Below are positions 10,830 to 21,240 of a stretch of 64,000 nucleotides of DNA, in pieces. Below the pieces are notes generated by a model. It was not told where the DNA came from and did not search any database. It was given only the letters and a program-made list of their open reading frames with translations. The DNA comes from Hydractinia symbiolongicarpus (lineage: Eukaryota; Cnidaria; Hydrozoa; Anthoathecata; Hydractiniidae): positions 13,261,001-13,325,000 of the forward strand of contig NC_079886.1 of NCBI RefSeq assembly GCF_029227915.1, read 5' to 3'. Position 1 is the first letter of the stretch. The number at the start of each line of letters is the position of its first letter. Made by a program: the position numbers and the translations under genes.

Positions 10830-11665
10830 ACATTCATTTGTGCAAATTTTCTTTTGTTTGTATTCCTGTTCTTTATTAGGATTTGAACCGATTATTCGTC
10901 GGTTTACGATAATTCTCTAAATAGGAGGAGGCTGCTTCATGTGACCATATCTCCGGAACTAATTGTCTTTTGGACGTGAAATTTTTTGCAAGGTGTCAGA
11001 ATTTTAATGGGGTACAACTTTGTTAGCAAAAATATCACTCTAAAACCAAGTGGAAGTCATTTTTTGATCAAATAATTCATTTTTACGCACAATTTTGAAG
11101 AAATTTTCACATCTTTTCCGCCATTATGGATTTCAACCGGTTTAGATTTTCTTTTTTTTTTCACAATAAAAATCTTTGATACATTACCTTTCTTTTGAGG
11201 GGTCATTGACTTTCTAGGAACTAGTAAGTATTATGTTATTAGACTTTATTTAGGGTACACTTTTCCATTTTTTATGAATATTTTACGGTTACATTCTTAC
11301 TAAAATAAGAAACCGGCTTAATTTGACCATAACTCCGGAACTAATAGTCCTTTTGACCTGAAATTTTTTGTAAAGTGTCAGAAATATAATGGGGTACAAC
11401 TTTTTAAGCAAAGAAATCACCCTACAACTATGTGAAAACAAGTTAGAAACAAGAGAATATAAAAACTTACCATTTTCTCTAAAAATTTCAACAGCTTTTC
11501 CGCCATTATGGATTTTGGCCATTATGAATTTTGAAATTTTTTTTTTTATTTGGAATCCTTGATCTTTTACCTTTCTTTTGAGGGGTCATAGATTTCCTAA
11601 TAATGTTTCAATCAAAAGATATGAGGCTTTTTCAAGGGCTACCAAATTTACCATGAAATTCACGT
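10830..11665. repeat. Duplicated noncoding block in the piggyBac 3' region
   Basis: Sequence at about 10,935-11,220 recurs at about 11,317-11,600. Shared landmarks are TCCGGAACTAAT, TGAAATTTTTTG, AATGGGGTACAACTTT, TTTTCCGCCATTATGGATTT and CTTTCTTTTGAGGGGTCAT. The offset is about 380 bp and the copies differ by scattered substitutions. No coding capacity is seen. It fills the space between the transposase-like gene and the right piggyBac end. Confidence 0.82.
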
Positions 11666-11682
11666 GGTATAGAAAGAGTTAA

Positions 11683-12320
11683 AACCGTCGTTTTTTTTTC
11701 TTTTGGAGCATTTTTTGAGAAAAAATCGACCCTGGGATTTCATGTTGCTCCGTCACACATGTAAACTTCGTACCCAAGCTCCTTAACTACTGGGAAGTCT
11801 CGTATTGACGTTTCAGGCTAAAATTGGTATTTGTTTTCGACAAAATTTAGCACAATTAACAAAAAAAGTATGCTGAACATAATGGTGACATCAAAATTTT
11901 GATTTTTGTCACCTAAATGCCATTTTAGGCCATAATTGGTCCAAAAATTAAAACTGCTTTATTTTTGACAAAAATTGACACAGTTAATAAAAAAAGTATG
12001 CTGAAAATAATGGTCACATCAAAATTTTGATTTTTTGTCAACTAATGCCGTTTAAGACCATAAACATTTCAATCGCAAGACTTTCAACCATGAATGATAG
12101 GATGTATTTTTTGTTAGCAATTTCTTTTAAAATGTGAGTTTAAGGACACGTTTCGGTTTGTTTGCGTTTGTTGTAAGATATAATGTCACTGGTGTGCTTT
12201 ATCTTCAGAGGTTCATGCACCACACCCCTTCGAATGTTTGGCACAATAACACAACGAATTAGCAGGTTTTCATCAAATATTTTGGTAGCGCGCGGAAATT
12301 CTTAGAGCCCCCAGGGCTTC
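11683..12320. repeat. Noncoding insertion flank with an internal duplication
   Basis: After the right TTAA there is no gene. Sequence at about 11,815-11,925 recurs at about 11,936-12,055: both contain CAAAATTTAGCACA or a close variant, AACAAAAAAAGTATGCTGAA, ATAATGG(T/G) and CATCAAAATTTTGATTTT. The period is about 121 bp. The block ends at GCGCGCGGAAATTC (about 12,291), whose inverse GAATTTCCGCGC occurs at about 4990, suggesting terminal repeats of the insertion that carries the piggyBac element. Confidence 0.6.
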
Positions 12321-12470
12321 TTGTTTATCAGTTGAAACTGCATTTTTGCGTCTTAAAGTAACTCTTTTAAACTATTTTACTACTCTTATGAACACATAGT
12401 TAACCAAAAGTTAAACTTTTAATCTACAACTATTTCAATAATAGCATGCCCACAATAGAGTGGTATTAGA
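12320..12470 (+). mobile_element. Second half of the split Ginger-type fragment
   Basis: Sequence from TTGTTTATCAGTTGAAACTG to GCATGCCCACAATAGAGTGG matches the reverse complement of about 56,840-56,990 with scattered changes. It continues the terminal fragment at 4886-4988, so the two were contiguous before the intervening insertion. It borders the left end of Polinton A. Confidence 0.74.
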
Positions 12471-12772
12471 GATAAAGAAATGTGTGTTCTGACGCACTCG
12501 CACATCGCGCACACGCGCAAGCCACAATCAAACACAACAAACCCTGATCATCCACTACCTAGAGGGGTAACTCCTTACCATACTGTGTTTGGTCATGCAT
12601 ATCAAGGTAAAGTCCCTATGCTGCAAATGAGTAAAAATAGTTCTAGCGCACATAGAGGTAAATTCCCCCCGCACACTGCCTAATTCAACGCATGCGCAGT
12701 AAAAACCTCAATTGCGCTAGTTTTGAGCAAACATGAAATTCACAGAAAATACAAAATCCATACAATAAAGAG

Positions 12773-15140
12773 ATGAACACACACACTGTAAAAGAATTAG
12801 GTGATATTGCGAAAACCCGTGGGTTGACTGGTTACTACAAACTACGCAAGGCTGGTCTGGTTGCTTTGCTGGAGGACGTGCCACAGAGAGCAGTCAGGCC
12901 TATAACACCAGAGGCCATAGACCTCTTCGAGAAACAGGAATTATCAAAAAATCGTTCGATTGTGGGGGATAAAATTCGGGAATGGCACAACTGGCTATTA
13001 CCCCCATCCGAGATAAACCTCTTCGAGAAACAGGAGTTATTAAAAAATCGTTCCATCGTGAAAACTAAAATGCGAGGATGGTACAACTGGTTAGCGGACA
13101 CTGTTCCCAAGCCTATAAAAGAGGGAGTCAAGAGAACCTACGCGGCCTTCAAACGTAAAGTGATGAATCTCTATGATAGTGCGACTAATATCAACGTGAA
13201 AACTTTGGTTGAAGAGCAGGTAGAAGATATGGGCTCGGCAAAGGTACAGTTGTCCCTGTGGATCATGTGGAAAAAGAGGATCGTGACAACCTCGGAGAAC
13301 CCTGAAGAAGCCGATTATATCAAGGTAAAGAAACCATTTAATAGCAATATAATCAAATTTTTCCTGGGTAGCGACGTGGATGATGTATTGGATAAAATGT
13401 TTGCTCAAATCAAAACACACGTAGAACATCCGGCATTACCTCAGAGTGGATTTACTATCGATAAAATCCTTCACCTGGATGTAGATTTCCATAAACTGAG
13501 GCTAACGAGGGGCTCCTCGTACATAGAAATACCCACATGTATAGCATCGAAAAAAGCCATCATTAACCCAAAAAATAAGGACGAAGCTTGCTTCAAGCGG
13601 GGCTTCATAGCGTGCTTACACCATGCACAGATTGGAAAAGACATGCAAAGGATATCTAAGCTGAGACCCTACGTAGACCTCTAGAATTGGGAGGGTATAG
13701 AGTTTCCAACAACCATCAAAGACATATGCAGGTTTGAGGGGAACAACACGGACATCGCAGTGAACGTCTTGTACGTAATGGGAAAGAAGATCAACATCCT
13801 GAGGCGATCCGAGCACAACATTAAGCGTAACAGACAGGGAACCTGCTGTTTATCACGGATAGTAAAAAGACCCACTACACAGCTGTCAAGAGTCTATCGC
13901 GACTATTAGGCAGTGAGACCTCAAAGAACACAAAATCAATGCATTTTTGCCTGAACTGCCTTCAGGCCTTCAACACGGTTTAATCGAGGGACAAGTCTTG
14001 GATACTGTAGGGACCACGAAGCGGTTACAATCACGATGCCAAAAGAGGCTGAGAAATGGTTGCAATACAGGGATGGTCATCAACAACTCAGGGTACTTTT
14101 TGCTATATAAACGGACTTTGAAAGTTTACTCATCCCAGTGGAGAATGTCAGGGGAATGAAGACAAAAAGGATGAACAAACATGTACCATCTGGCTGGTGT
14201 ACATACTCCAAATTCGCCTATGGTAATATACCAGATCCATTAATGGTTTACCGTGGTAAGGATTGTGTCATGCGATTCATGAACCACCTGGAAGATGAGG
14301 TGAAGAGGCTATATAAGACCTACCCACAACAACCCATGCTGAAAATAAAAGAGGTGTTAAAAAGGGAACATAACGAGACCACGCACTGCCACATCTTCAT
14401 GAAGCCGTTTAATATTCCACAACCTAAGTGGCTACGACGCACACCTGTTTAACCGGGAACTGGGGGAAAAAATATGGTACCCAGGACATTGGTTGCATCG
14501 CGGAGAATACTGAAAAATATATCTCTTTCAATGTTAAAATCAAGGTACCACTTGCAGGTATGGGGTATGGCGATGGAGAATTTTACAAGACCATAGAAAT
14601 CAGGTTTATCGACAGTTGTAGGTTCATGGCATCAAGCCTGGATAAATTGGCAAGCAACTTAATCCGGACAAACGCCGCCGGTATGAAATGTCAACATTGT
14701 GCGGATAACCGTCTGGAATTTCAGAGTATAGACGCCGAGTATGTGGCGAAATTTTTATGTCCAAACTGCCATTTAAATACCACGAGGCAACTAAATCAAG
14801 AAAAATTAAAAGCGAACGTACCATCCATGGCAAAATTCATCGACAAATATGATATATTTCAATTAATGCTTCGAAAAGGTGTGTACCCGTACGAGTATAT
14901 GAATGATTGGCAACGATTTGAAGAGTCATCACTACCACCGAAAGAAGAATTTTACAGCAAGCTGAATATGAGGGGGGTCAGTGATGAGGATTATGTCTAT
15001 GCGAAAAAGGTAAGGAATTGCATCACCCCAGAAGGTGATGAGGTCACCATGGGTGACTACCATGATGTGTATCTCACCACAGACGTCCTGCTATACGGGT
15101 TTCTCGTATTCGATTGCGCAATACTTCGCTATACATGGAA
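12773..15140 (+). pseudogene. Polinton A DNA polymerase B, N-terminal and exonuclease part
   Basis: The ATG at 12,773 follows AATAAA at 12,764. The first 35 residues (VKELGDIAKTRGLTGYYKLR) resemble a SAP/Rho-N DNA-binding module, then come two copies of a LFEKQELxKNRSIV segment. After a stop at 13,682 the conserved pre-exonuclease region continues in changing frames; TDFESLLIPVENV near 14,110 is the DxE exonuclease motif, preceded by a stop. VPSGWCTYSKFAYG, RFIDSCRFMASSLDKLASNL and DVYLTTDVLL follow. A non-Polinton sequence starts right after TTDVLL. This would be the replicative polymerase; it is clearly dead. Confidence 0.87.
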
Positions 15141-16808
15141 ACGAGGCTTGGAATGGTAAAATATAAACAAAGTAGGTGAAATCAAATCGTTTTTTAACAC
15201 CTGACCCTCGAAAAGTTTTGAGCACATTAAAAACGTGCTTACCTGCCAAATCTTTTGAAATATTTTTTAAAAAACAATATGAGAACATGTAGTCAATGAC
15301 TAAAATGCGTTCTAAATACGTTTTATGAAGCTTAAGCTCAACTATCTTGTGGTTGAGTTACCAAACAAAAATAAAAAATGAATTCACAAAAAGTATACGC
15401 AGGTAGTAGTAAATCTCGTCCTCAAAAAAATTTATCTGGTGGATTTGGGAATTATTGTTGTATTCCTGGCTGTAAAAGTGCTCTTTACGACTCAGACAGA
15501 AAGAAAACAAACATTGGACTTTTTAGAATTCCTAAACAAGAAACCCTAAGACGACAGTGGACCAATGTTATTAGAAATGTTATAAGAAAAGGTGGCGCTG
15601 ATAATTTTAACATTGAGGATCCAAAAAGAAATTATAGAGTGTGCGAGTTTCATTTCAAAACTGAAGATATCAGAATTACATTAGGAGTTGGTAAAAAAAT
15701 CTAGTCGCTGATGCTGCACCTTCTATCTTTAAAATAGGGACACACAAAGTACGTAGAAGACCCCCACCCAAAGATAGGCATATCCCTAGTAGTAGCAGCA
15801 GTAAAAGTGAAGAAGTCATTTCAGAGTCCGAAGAGTCTGTTGTTGTGTCTGCTGACCAATTTGATGGGGAAATTTCACAAGAGGTTACGGAGCTTGATAT
15901 ACTGAAAGGGAATTAAAAGAACTGACAGAAGAAAATGAACAGCTTTTTTCCTATAAATACAGATATGAAAATTTACATAAACATAATGAACTATTTCGCA
16001 CTGCTACTGGTTTGGAAGTAGAAAACTTTGATATCCTGTTCGAGTTTTGAGATCCAGGAGAAAATTGTATCAATATGAAGTTCTATGACACATCAAAAAG
16101 ATTTTCAATGTCTTCACCTGAAGAACCGTACTTTTTAAAATCTGGGCCAAAGCCAAAGCTGTGTCCTCAAGAGCAACTGTTCTTATATGTCACATGGTTG
16201 AAAAATGGTTTTACACTTTCCCACGTTTCATGGCTCTTTGATATATCAAAGGCAACAGTTTCTAGATATCTCATAACATGGACAAATTTTTGCTATTTTA
16301 AGCTCGGTTCTGTGTTGATTTGGCCTACTCGAGACCAAGTAAATGCAGTTATGCCAGAAAGTTTCAAGAAAACCTATCCATCCACTAGGTGTATCATAGA
16401 CTGTACTGAGTTGTATTGTCAAAGACCATCTTCACTTGCTATTCAAAGTTCCCTTTATTCGCACTACAAAAGTCATGTGACCTACAAAGGCATTTCACCA
16501 TCTGGTGCAATAACATTCATCAGTCAACTTTTTGATGGGTCCATATCAGACAAAGAATTTGTGCGGAGGTCTGGGTTGCTAGAACGAAGCTTATGGAATG
16601 ACAATGACAGTGTTATGGCCAATAGAGGTTTCACAATTGAAGATGACCTTAAAACACTTAATGCACGTTGAAATATCCCTTCATTTTTGGGAGGCAGAGA
16701 CCAACTAACTGCTGCTGAAGTAAAAGAAAGTCAAACAATTGCTTCAGTAAGAATACATGTTGAACGTGCAATACAAAAGGTTAAAAAGTTTAAAGTTATA
16801 AGAAATGT
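15140..16808 (+). mobile_element. THAP-DDE (ISL2EU/IS4EU-like) transposon inside the polymerase gene
   Basis: The insertion separates two halves of the polymerase B gene. It encodes a THAP zinc finger and a DDE_Tnp_4-type transposase. The right boundary is abrupt: transposase codons (KKFKVIRN) run straight into polymerase codons (CLTNYKLDPAHFY) at about 16,805, so the transposase 3' end and some polymerase codons are missing. Terminal inverted repeats were not recognised. Confidence 0.78.
15378..16800 (+). pseudogene. THAP-DDE transposase
   Basis: Residues from 15,378 form a THAP domain: CCIPGCKS, GLFRIPK, LRRQW and YRVCEFHF give the C2CH set. A Ser/Glu-rich linker and a coiled coil (LKELTEENEQLF) follow across frame changes, then a helix-turn-helix (LYVTWLKNGFTLSHVSWLF). 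The catalytic domain shows CIIDCTELY (first D), KGISPSGAITFIS, and HVERAIQKVKKF (E). The expected second aspartate reads VMANRGFTIEDDL, an N in place of D, so the enzyme is inactive. Stops and frame shifts occur near 15,704, 15,915 and 16,670. Confidence 0.82.
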
Positions 16809-18290
16809 ATGTGTCTAACAAACTACAAGCTTGATCCTGCGCACTTTTACTCCGCAACCGGGCTGGCATGGAAAGCAGCACTCAAGTACATCGGAATTAG
16901 GTTAGAGCTCCTCACAGACCCTGACATGCTTCTCGTATTTGAAAAAGGTATCCGAGGAGGTATAACCCAGGCGGTACATCGCTATGCCAAGGTAAACAGC
17001 AAGTATATGGGGGCCAGTATAACATAGATGTTGAGTCATCATACCTGTACTACCTCGATGCCAACAACCTATACGGGTGGGCCATGTGTCAAGATCTACC
17101 AACAGATGGCTTCAAATGGATCTCCAACGTTGAGGAAGTTACTGAAAAGCGAATCGCGAAACTTGTCGAAAAGAACAAGTATAGATATTTGCTAGAGGTT
17201 GATATCAACTACCCTGAGAGGTTACACGATACACATAACGAGTTACCATTTCTACCTGAACGTATGACGATCAACAAAGTCGAAAAATTGGTACCGAATT
17301 TAAAAGATGTGGTTCATATCAGAGCTCTCCATGAAGCCATACAACACGGCCTTGAATTGAAAAAAGTGCACAGAGTTATTCAGTTTAACCAGAAGCCCTG
17401 GTTGAAAGGGTATATTGATCACAACACGAGGTTGAGAACTGCTGCCAAAAATGACTTTGAGAAGGACTTTTATAAGCTCATGAACCTCTCAGTGTTTGGT
17501 AAGATGATGGAAAATATCCGGAGCCATCGTAATTTTAAACTTGTCACGAACGAGGATGTATATATGAAGCTTGTGATGAAGCCTAATTTTAAGGGTGGCC
17601 TCAGGTTCAGTAAACACCTCCTAGGTGTAGAGATGGGTAAAACCGAGGTCAAAATGAACAAGCCTGTATATATAGGTCAGGCCATACTGGACATGTCACA
17701 AATTGTGATGTACAAATTTCACCATGATTTCATGCAGCCCAAATATGGTAGCAAGTTGCAGCTCTGTTACATAGACACGGACAGCTTTGTATACCACATT
17801 CGCATAGAAGACTTTTACCGCGACATTGCGCAGGACGTTAAGACACGTTTCGATACAAGCGTCTACAGTGCGGATGATAGGAGACCTCTTCCTATGATGA
17901 AAAACAAAAAAGTTGTTGGCCTGATGAAGGACGAACTAGGTGGGAAAATCATGACGGAGTTCATAACGTTGAGAGCAAATATATATATGCCTACAAGAGT
18001 CTAACAAAAGAGGGTGGTGACAGGAAGGCAAAGGGTGTGAAAAAATGTGTTACCAAAAAGTCTATAACATTCAACGATTATACACAATGCCTGGAGGAGG
18101 GCGTTAACATCTACACTCAGGTGTTAATTCAGAACAAGAACCATCAAATCTACACCCAAAAGGTGAATAAGTTAGCACTTAACAGGGAGATAATAAAGGC
18201 TCGTGCAACCAGACCAAAGTACGACACTAGCCCGTGGACATTACCGTCGGATGTCTACCCGAGAATAAAACCATGGAGGTGTGTTTGTAA
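16809..18290 (+). pseudogene. Polinton A DNA polymerase B, catalytic part
   Basis: From CLTNYKLDPAHFYSA onward this is the palm and thumb region. YLDANNLYGWAM holds motif A. FYKLMNLSVFGK is motif B, with L in place of the usual N. CYIDTDSFVYHI at about 17,769-17,800 is motif C with both aspartates. KDELGGKIMTEFI and the conserved CVTKKSITFNDYTQCLE tail follow. A frame change near 17,027 and another near 18,000 break the gene. Copy B carries a homologous C-terminal half. Confidence 0.88.
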
Positions 18291-18350
18291 TACTACCTTA
18301 TGCACTGGTCGCTTTTGTGTTTTTTTTGTTACCGCCGTACAATAAAGAGA

Positions 18351-18770
18351 ATGTCAGAGCTTGCACAAGTATTCGACACAGCCGCAGAAAATTTTGAACA
18401 TGTCGAAAAACCAACGGATACACGCAAAGCTTTGAAGGAGGCCCTGCGTAAGTGCAAAGGACATCTCCTACCTAAAAATGTACAGAGGGGTTTGTTGATA
18501 AGGCCCCTGATGAGGCTATTGAAAAGGTGCACGCCGAGTACGTTCAACGTAAGCTTCAAGAGAAGGGAGTGAAGACTGCCAAGGCCCTATGTACCCACGT
18601 TATCAACCTGTACGCGAACATGATTTCGTGAATATCGACAGTGTCGAGGACTTACGTAAAGACATTGAAGAGGACTCTATTATACGAGACGCCATGGCAG
18701 ACCTGGGCGTACTCTTCTATTGTACAATTGGCAGGTGTCTAGCTCCAATTTTGCCCGGCTTTTGAGCAAA
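18351..18770 (+). pseudogene. Conserved Polinton protein of unknown function (A)
   Basis: Begins at an ATG ten bases after AATAAA (18,341) with MSELAQVFDTA. A frame change near 18,490 leads into VHAEYVQRKLQEKGVKTAKA and later frames, ending about 18,765. Copy B has the homologue at 27,602-28,072, also directly after the polymerase. No motif identifies a function. The conserved position after the polymerase suggests a replication or early role, which is inference. Confidence 0.62.
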
Positions 18771-18821
18771 AAAGAGGATGAGGCGGGGGCTAAAGAGAAA
18801 GATCCTTGAGGATCAGGTAAA

Positions 18822-18853
18822 ATTTCTTATAGGTCCTAGGACTTTTAAGAAAT
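18822..18853. promoter_or_regulatory. Inverted repeat abutting a Polinton start codon
   Basis: Arms of 16 bases (14 pair) without a loop, ATTTCTTATAGGTCCT and AGGACTTTTAAGAAAT, overlap the ATG at 18,852. It lies at the junction between the upstream gene remnant and the next gene. A smaller perfect GATCCT/AGGATC repeat sits just upstream at 18,801-18,814. Confidence 0.75.
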
Positions 18854-19181
18854 GGGTGAAGAACCAGGACAACAAGAGCGAATCATTACAAAACCAGTAA
18901 AGCATCCAGAGAGAGTGGCACAGGGTCACAAGTTGTCGGCACTGATGAAGAAAAGGAAGGAAGAAATGAAACAGCAAGAGGGTACTGTAGAACCTACAGT
19001 CAAAGCTTCTTCTGCCACTTCCGTACAGTCGGTCTACCTTTATGGTATAGGTACGATGACCGTGCTCGTGATAGGAGTATGCGCCATGTATAATTTTAGA
19101 AGAAATGGTGGAGAATCTCACAAAACCGCCCCCGAGGTCCAAAAAGACAAGGCCCAGATAGATATTTTCAGGATGCATTGA
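18852..19181 (+). CDS. Small single-pass membrane protein (A)
   Basis: A 109-residue intact ORF. The N-terminal part contains KHPERVAQGHKLSALMKKRKE, also seen in copy B's ORF at 28,083 (KHPGRVAQGHRLAALMRERK). A hydrophobic segment around residues 58-78 (VYLYGIGTMTVLVIGVCAMY) is a likely transmembrane helix, followed by a polar tail ending in QIDIFRMH; the remnant at 28,411-28,524 in copy B ends in a similar QIDIFEMQ. I do not recognise a family beyond the Polinton context. A virion membrane or assembly role is possible. Confidence 0.65.
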   Translation: MGEEPGQQERIITKPVKHPERVAQGHKLSALMKKRKEEMKQQEGTVEPTVKASSATSVQSVYLYGIGTMTVLVIGVCAMYNFRRNGGESHKTAPEVQKDKAQIDIFRMH

Positions 19182-19211
19182 ACTCTTTCAAGAAATAATT
19201 GCAGTAAATAA

Positions 19212-19478
19212 ATGACTAGCAAGGCAACATTTCACGCAAGCATAACTCCGCATGAGACACAGGTTATTGATTCCCTCTGGGAGTCCGTCAGGCTAATATC
19301 GTATACGATCCTTATAGCCCTCGGTACAAAAAAGGCCCTGGGAGTTTCTAGGCCAGGAGTCAAGATGGATTTGGAGGACGGTCTGAAACTTGCTGGATAT
19401 ATGACGGGAGCGATCCTATTGGACGACTACGCGATCAAACAAGGTTGGTATAAACGTTCCTTCATACCTCCTAAGTAG
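19212..19478 (+). CDS. Small conserved hydrophobic Polinton protein (A)
   Basis: An 88-residue intact ORF whose ATG overlaps TAAATAAATG. It contains THETQVID-like ITPHETQVIDSLWESVRLIS, a moderately hydrophobic helix (SYTILIALGTKKALG) and another (LAGYMTGAILLDDYAIK). The truncated remnant at 28,531-28,614 in copy B starts similarly (GPKETMIIDPLF). Function unknown; two membrane-associated helices are plausible. Confidence 0.6.
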   Translation: MTSKATFHASITPHETQVIDSLWESVRLISYTILIALGTKKALGVSRPGVKMDLEDGLKLAGYMTGAILLDDYAIKQGWYKRSFIPPK

Positions 19479-19492
19479 ACCGTCCAGTAAAA

Positions 19493-19523
19493 ACTCGTGT
19501 TTGTCCTAAGGACAAAAACGAGT
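19493..19523. promoter_or_regulatory. Inverted repeat between two Polinton genes
   Basis: Arms of 15 bases, 14 pairing, with a one-base centre: ACTCGTGTTTGTCCT and AGGACAAAAACGAGT. It lies between the stop at 19,478 and the ATG at 19,528. Copy B's minus-strand zinc/HNH gene has the same arm sequence (ACTCGT) in its leader at 32,849-32,872, so the hairpin moves with the gene. Confidence 0.82.
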
Positions 19524-19527
19524 CAAC

Positions 19528-20170
19528 ATGGAAGAAAAATGTAAGTGTTCTAACTGCAAATACTATCTTTCTTTAGAAAAATTCAGGATCAGGGGTAATA
19601 GCCAACGGACAAAAATGTGCATCAAATGCCTGGATAAAAAGAAGGCGTCAAAAGATCGTAATAGGTGCCCGCATCAAAGGCAGAGGGGTCAATGTAAAGA
19701 CTGCAAGAGAAGTGAGATTTGCCATCATGAAAAGGATAAGATCTCGCTGAAAGGACTGCGGGGAAAGTAGATTTGCCCCCATGAAAGGCGAAGATCACAG
19801 TGCAAAGACTGCGGGGGGAGGGGGGAAATCTGCAGCAAATATAAAGAACATAGGGCAGTATGCCCAATTTGCAACCCTGCTGGCCATCTCGCCGATGTCG
19901 TAAGCAGCAGAAAATACGAAGCCCTACGGGGAAACAAGGAGCTTAGTTCTCAGGAGTACCTAGGCTGCGATATTGAGACTTTTCGGCCCCTATATTGAAG
20001 CCTAGTTTTCTGAAGGTATGAACTGGGATAATTACGGAGAGTAGAAAATTGATCACAAGGTACCACAAGTATTGAGAAGATGGCGATGCTTCGTCGCTTG
20101 CCGAGGTTGTTAGGAGATTACATTATTCCAATACGCAACCTATATGGGCGAGTTAAAACATGGCTAAGGG
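19528..20170 (+). pseudogene. Zinc-repeat HNH protein (A), disrupted
   Basis: Starts CKCSNCKYYLSLEKFRIRG, then CIKCLDKKKASKDRNRCPH and repeats of the C-x-H-x(5-8)-C-x2-C type (RCPHQRQRGQCKDC). A stop at 19,768 interrupts the repeats. Downstream, GNKELSSQEYLGCDIETF is the conserved pre-HNH region, after which frames break and the HNH core is unreadable. The intact homologue is on the minus strand of copy B (32,132-32,844). HNH nucleases with such zinc repeats occur in large DNA viruses. Confidence 0.7.
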
Positions 20171-20214
20171 CAATCGATATGTATCGGAATAGGCGGGTAT
20201 CGTGCCTAAGCCTA

Positions 20215-20609
20215 AATAAATGGAGGTAGACCCCATCAGAATTGATAAAAAAATTAGAGGGTTTCAACAGGATGAAAATTAATTGCGTCTCTATACCTAG
20301 TTTTGTAAAGACACCATACCTCGGTACGCCGAGCTGTTGAAACACCTATCAAGATGCCTTTTTAACCTTCGACCGTGTCTCGTCAGCCAGGAAAAGGCAC
20401 TACTCATCAAAAGGTATCGTAGGGTGCTGCGGTGTCTAGAAGGAAAAATAACATATCCTTCCCTAGCCCTCGAATACAAGACTCGAAAGACCAAGTTCTG
20501 CCCCGTCTGTCAGGGGTCTTTGGTGAACAATCACGGCGGCGTGTTGGTATGTACCGATTGCCTGTCGACTATCCCTAACATACATCACAAAAAATGGTGT
20601 TATCAATAA
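20215..20609 (+). pseudogene. Zinc-ribbon protein (A)
   Basis: Disrupted frames from about 20,215 lead into an intact C-terminal part (LIKRYRRVLRCLEGKITYPS, KFCPVCQGSLVNNHGGVLVC and TDCLS), with two CxxC knuckles. Copy B's ORF at 28,960-29,463 is homologous and longer. It sits directly before the packaging ATPase in both copies. Zinc ribbons of this kind are common in virus transcription factors, but I see no specific family match. Confidence 0.66.
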
Positions 20610-20610
20610 A

Positions 20611-21172
20611 ATGATGCTAGACGTCGTAAGGGACCCACATACCTGTATTTTACAGGGCCTACAAGCTGCAGGAAAACTCAGCGTGTCCTGGATTTGTTGG
20701 AAAATGAATACAGGCACCACTATTACAATATCGTTATTGTGTGTCCAACAATTAGATGGAATAATACATACCTTGAGAGCGCCTCGCCATGGAGTAACAA
20801 TTACGTGTTCTGATCGATCCTAAGGACCAGCTGTTTGAATGGATCCAAAAATTGTCGTCGTTACTCGAAGGTAAAGATAGTCTATTCATAGTCGATGACT
20901 GTATAGCCGACGAGAGCCTTGATAAAAAAAGGCAGCCGTTACTTGAGCTTGCCGTCAGTGGTAGGCACAGGAAGCATAGTTTGTGGCTACTTACGCAGTC
21001 GTACACTGCTTTGCCCAAGAACCTTCGAAGGCAGAAAAAAGCCCTGTTTTTGTGGTATCCAAACGAAAGATTGGACATGAAAATGATAGACGAAGAGACT
21101 AACATGATATCCGACTGGGGGAACACATCAAGGCAGGGTTTAAAAAATCCAAACATGCTTGCCTGTATGTGA
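20611..21172 (+). pseudogene. Packaging ATPase (A), disrupted
   Basis: ATG follows AATAAA immediately (20,605-20,610). The P-loop is degraded: in the best frame it reads TSCRKT, with R replacing the essential G, next to LDLLENEYR. Walker B is LFIVDDCIADESLDKK, and the later motif LWLLTQSYTALPKNLRRQKK and MKMIDEETNMISDW are intact in one frame (20,852-21,172). This is the FtsK/HerA-type ATPase that drives genome packaging in Polintons and related viruses. A frame shift lies around 20,650-20,850. Confidence 0.84.
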
Positions 21173-21240
21173 GATTGGAGCACCCTAGAACTTGGAAAAT
21201 CCTTGAGTGAAATCTTCTGGCTTAGGTTGGTATATTAGAA

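Larger units (their letters stand above)
5026..11678 (+). mobile_element. piggyBac-type transposon with exact TTAA target sites
   Basis: Both ends carry the same 13-bp terminal inverted repeat, CTCTTTCTATACC at 5026-5038 and GGTATAGAAAGAG at 11666-11678, and each is directly flanked by TTAA (5022-5025 and 11679-11682), the target-site hallmark of piggyBac. Inside lies a two-exon gene with piggyBac-like N- and C-terminal features (9784-10824). About 4.5 kb of the interior is a Ginger-type element that landed between the left end and the gene. The long region after the gene contains internal duplications. Confidence 0.85.

Noticed and set aside
10221-10833. Minus-strand hydrophobic ORFs
   Set aside because: They are shadows of the Lys-rich exon of the piggyBac-like gene.
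20752-21183. 143-residue minus-strand ORF
   Set aside because: It is the reverse-strand shadow of the packaging ATPase gene.
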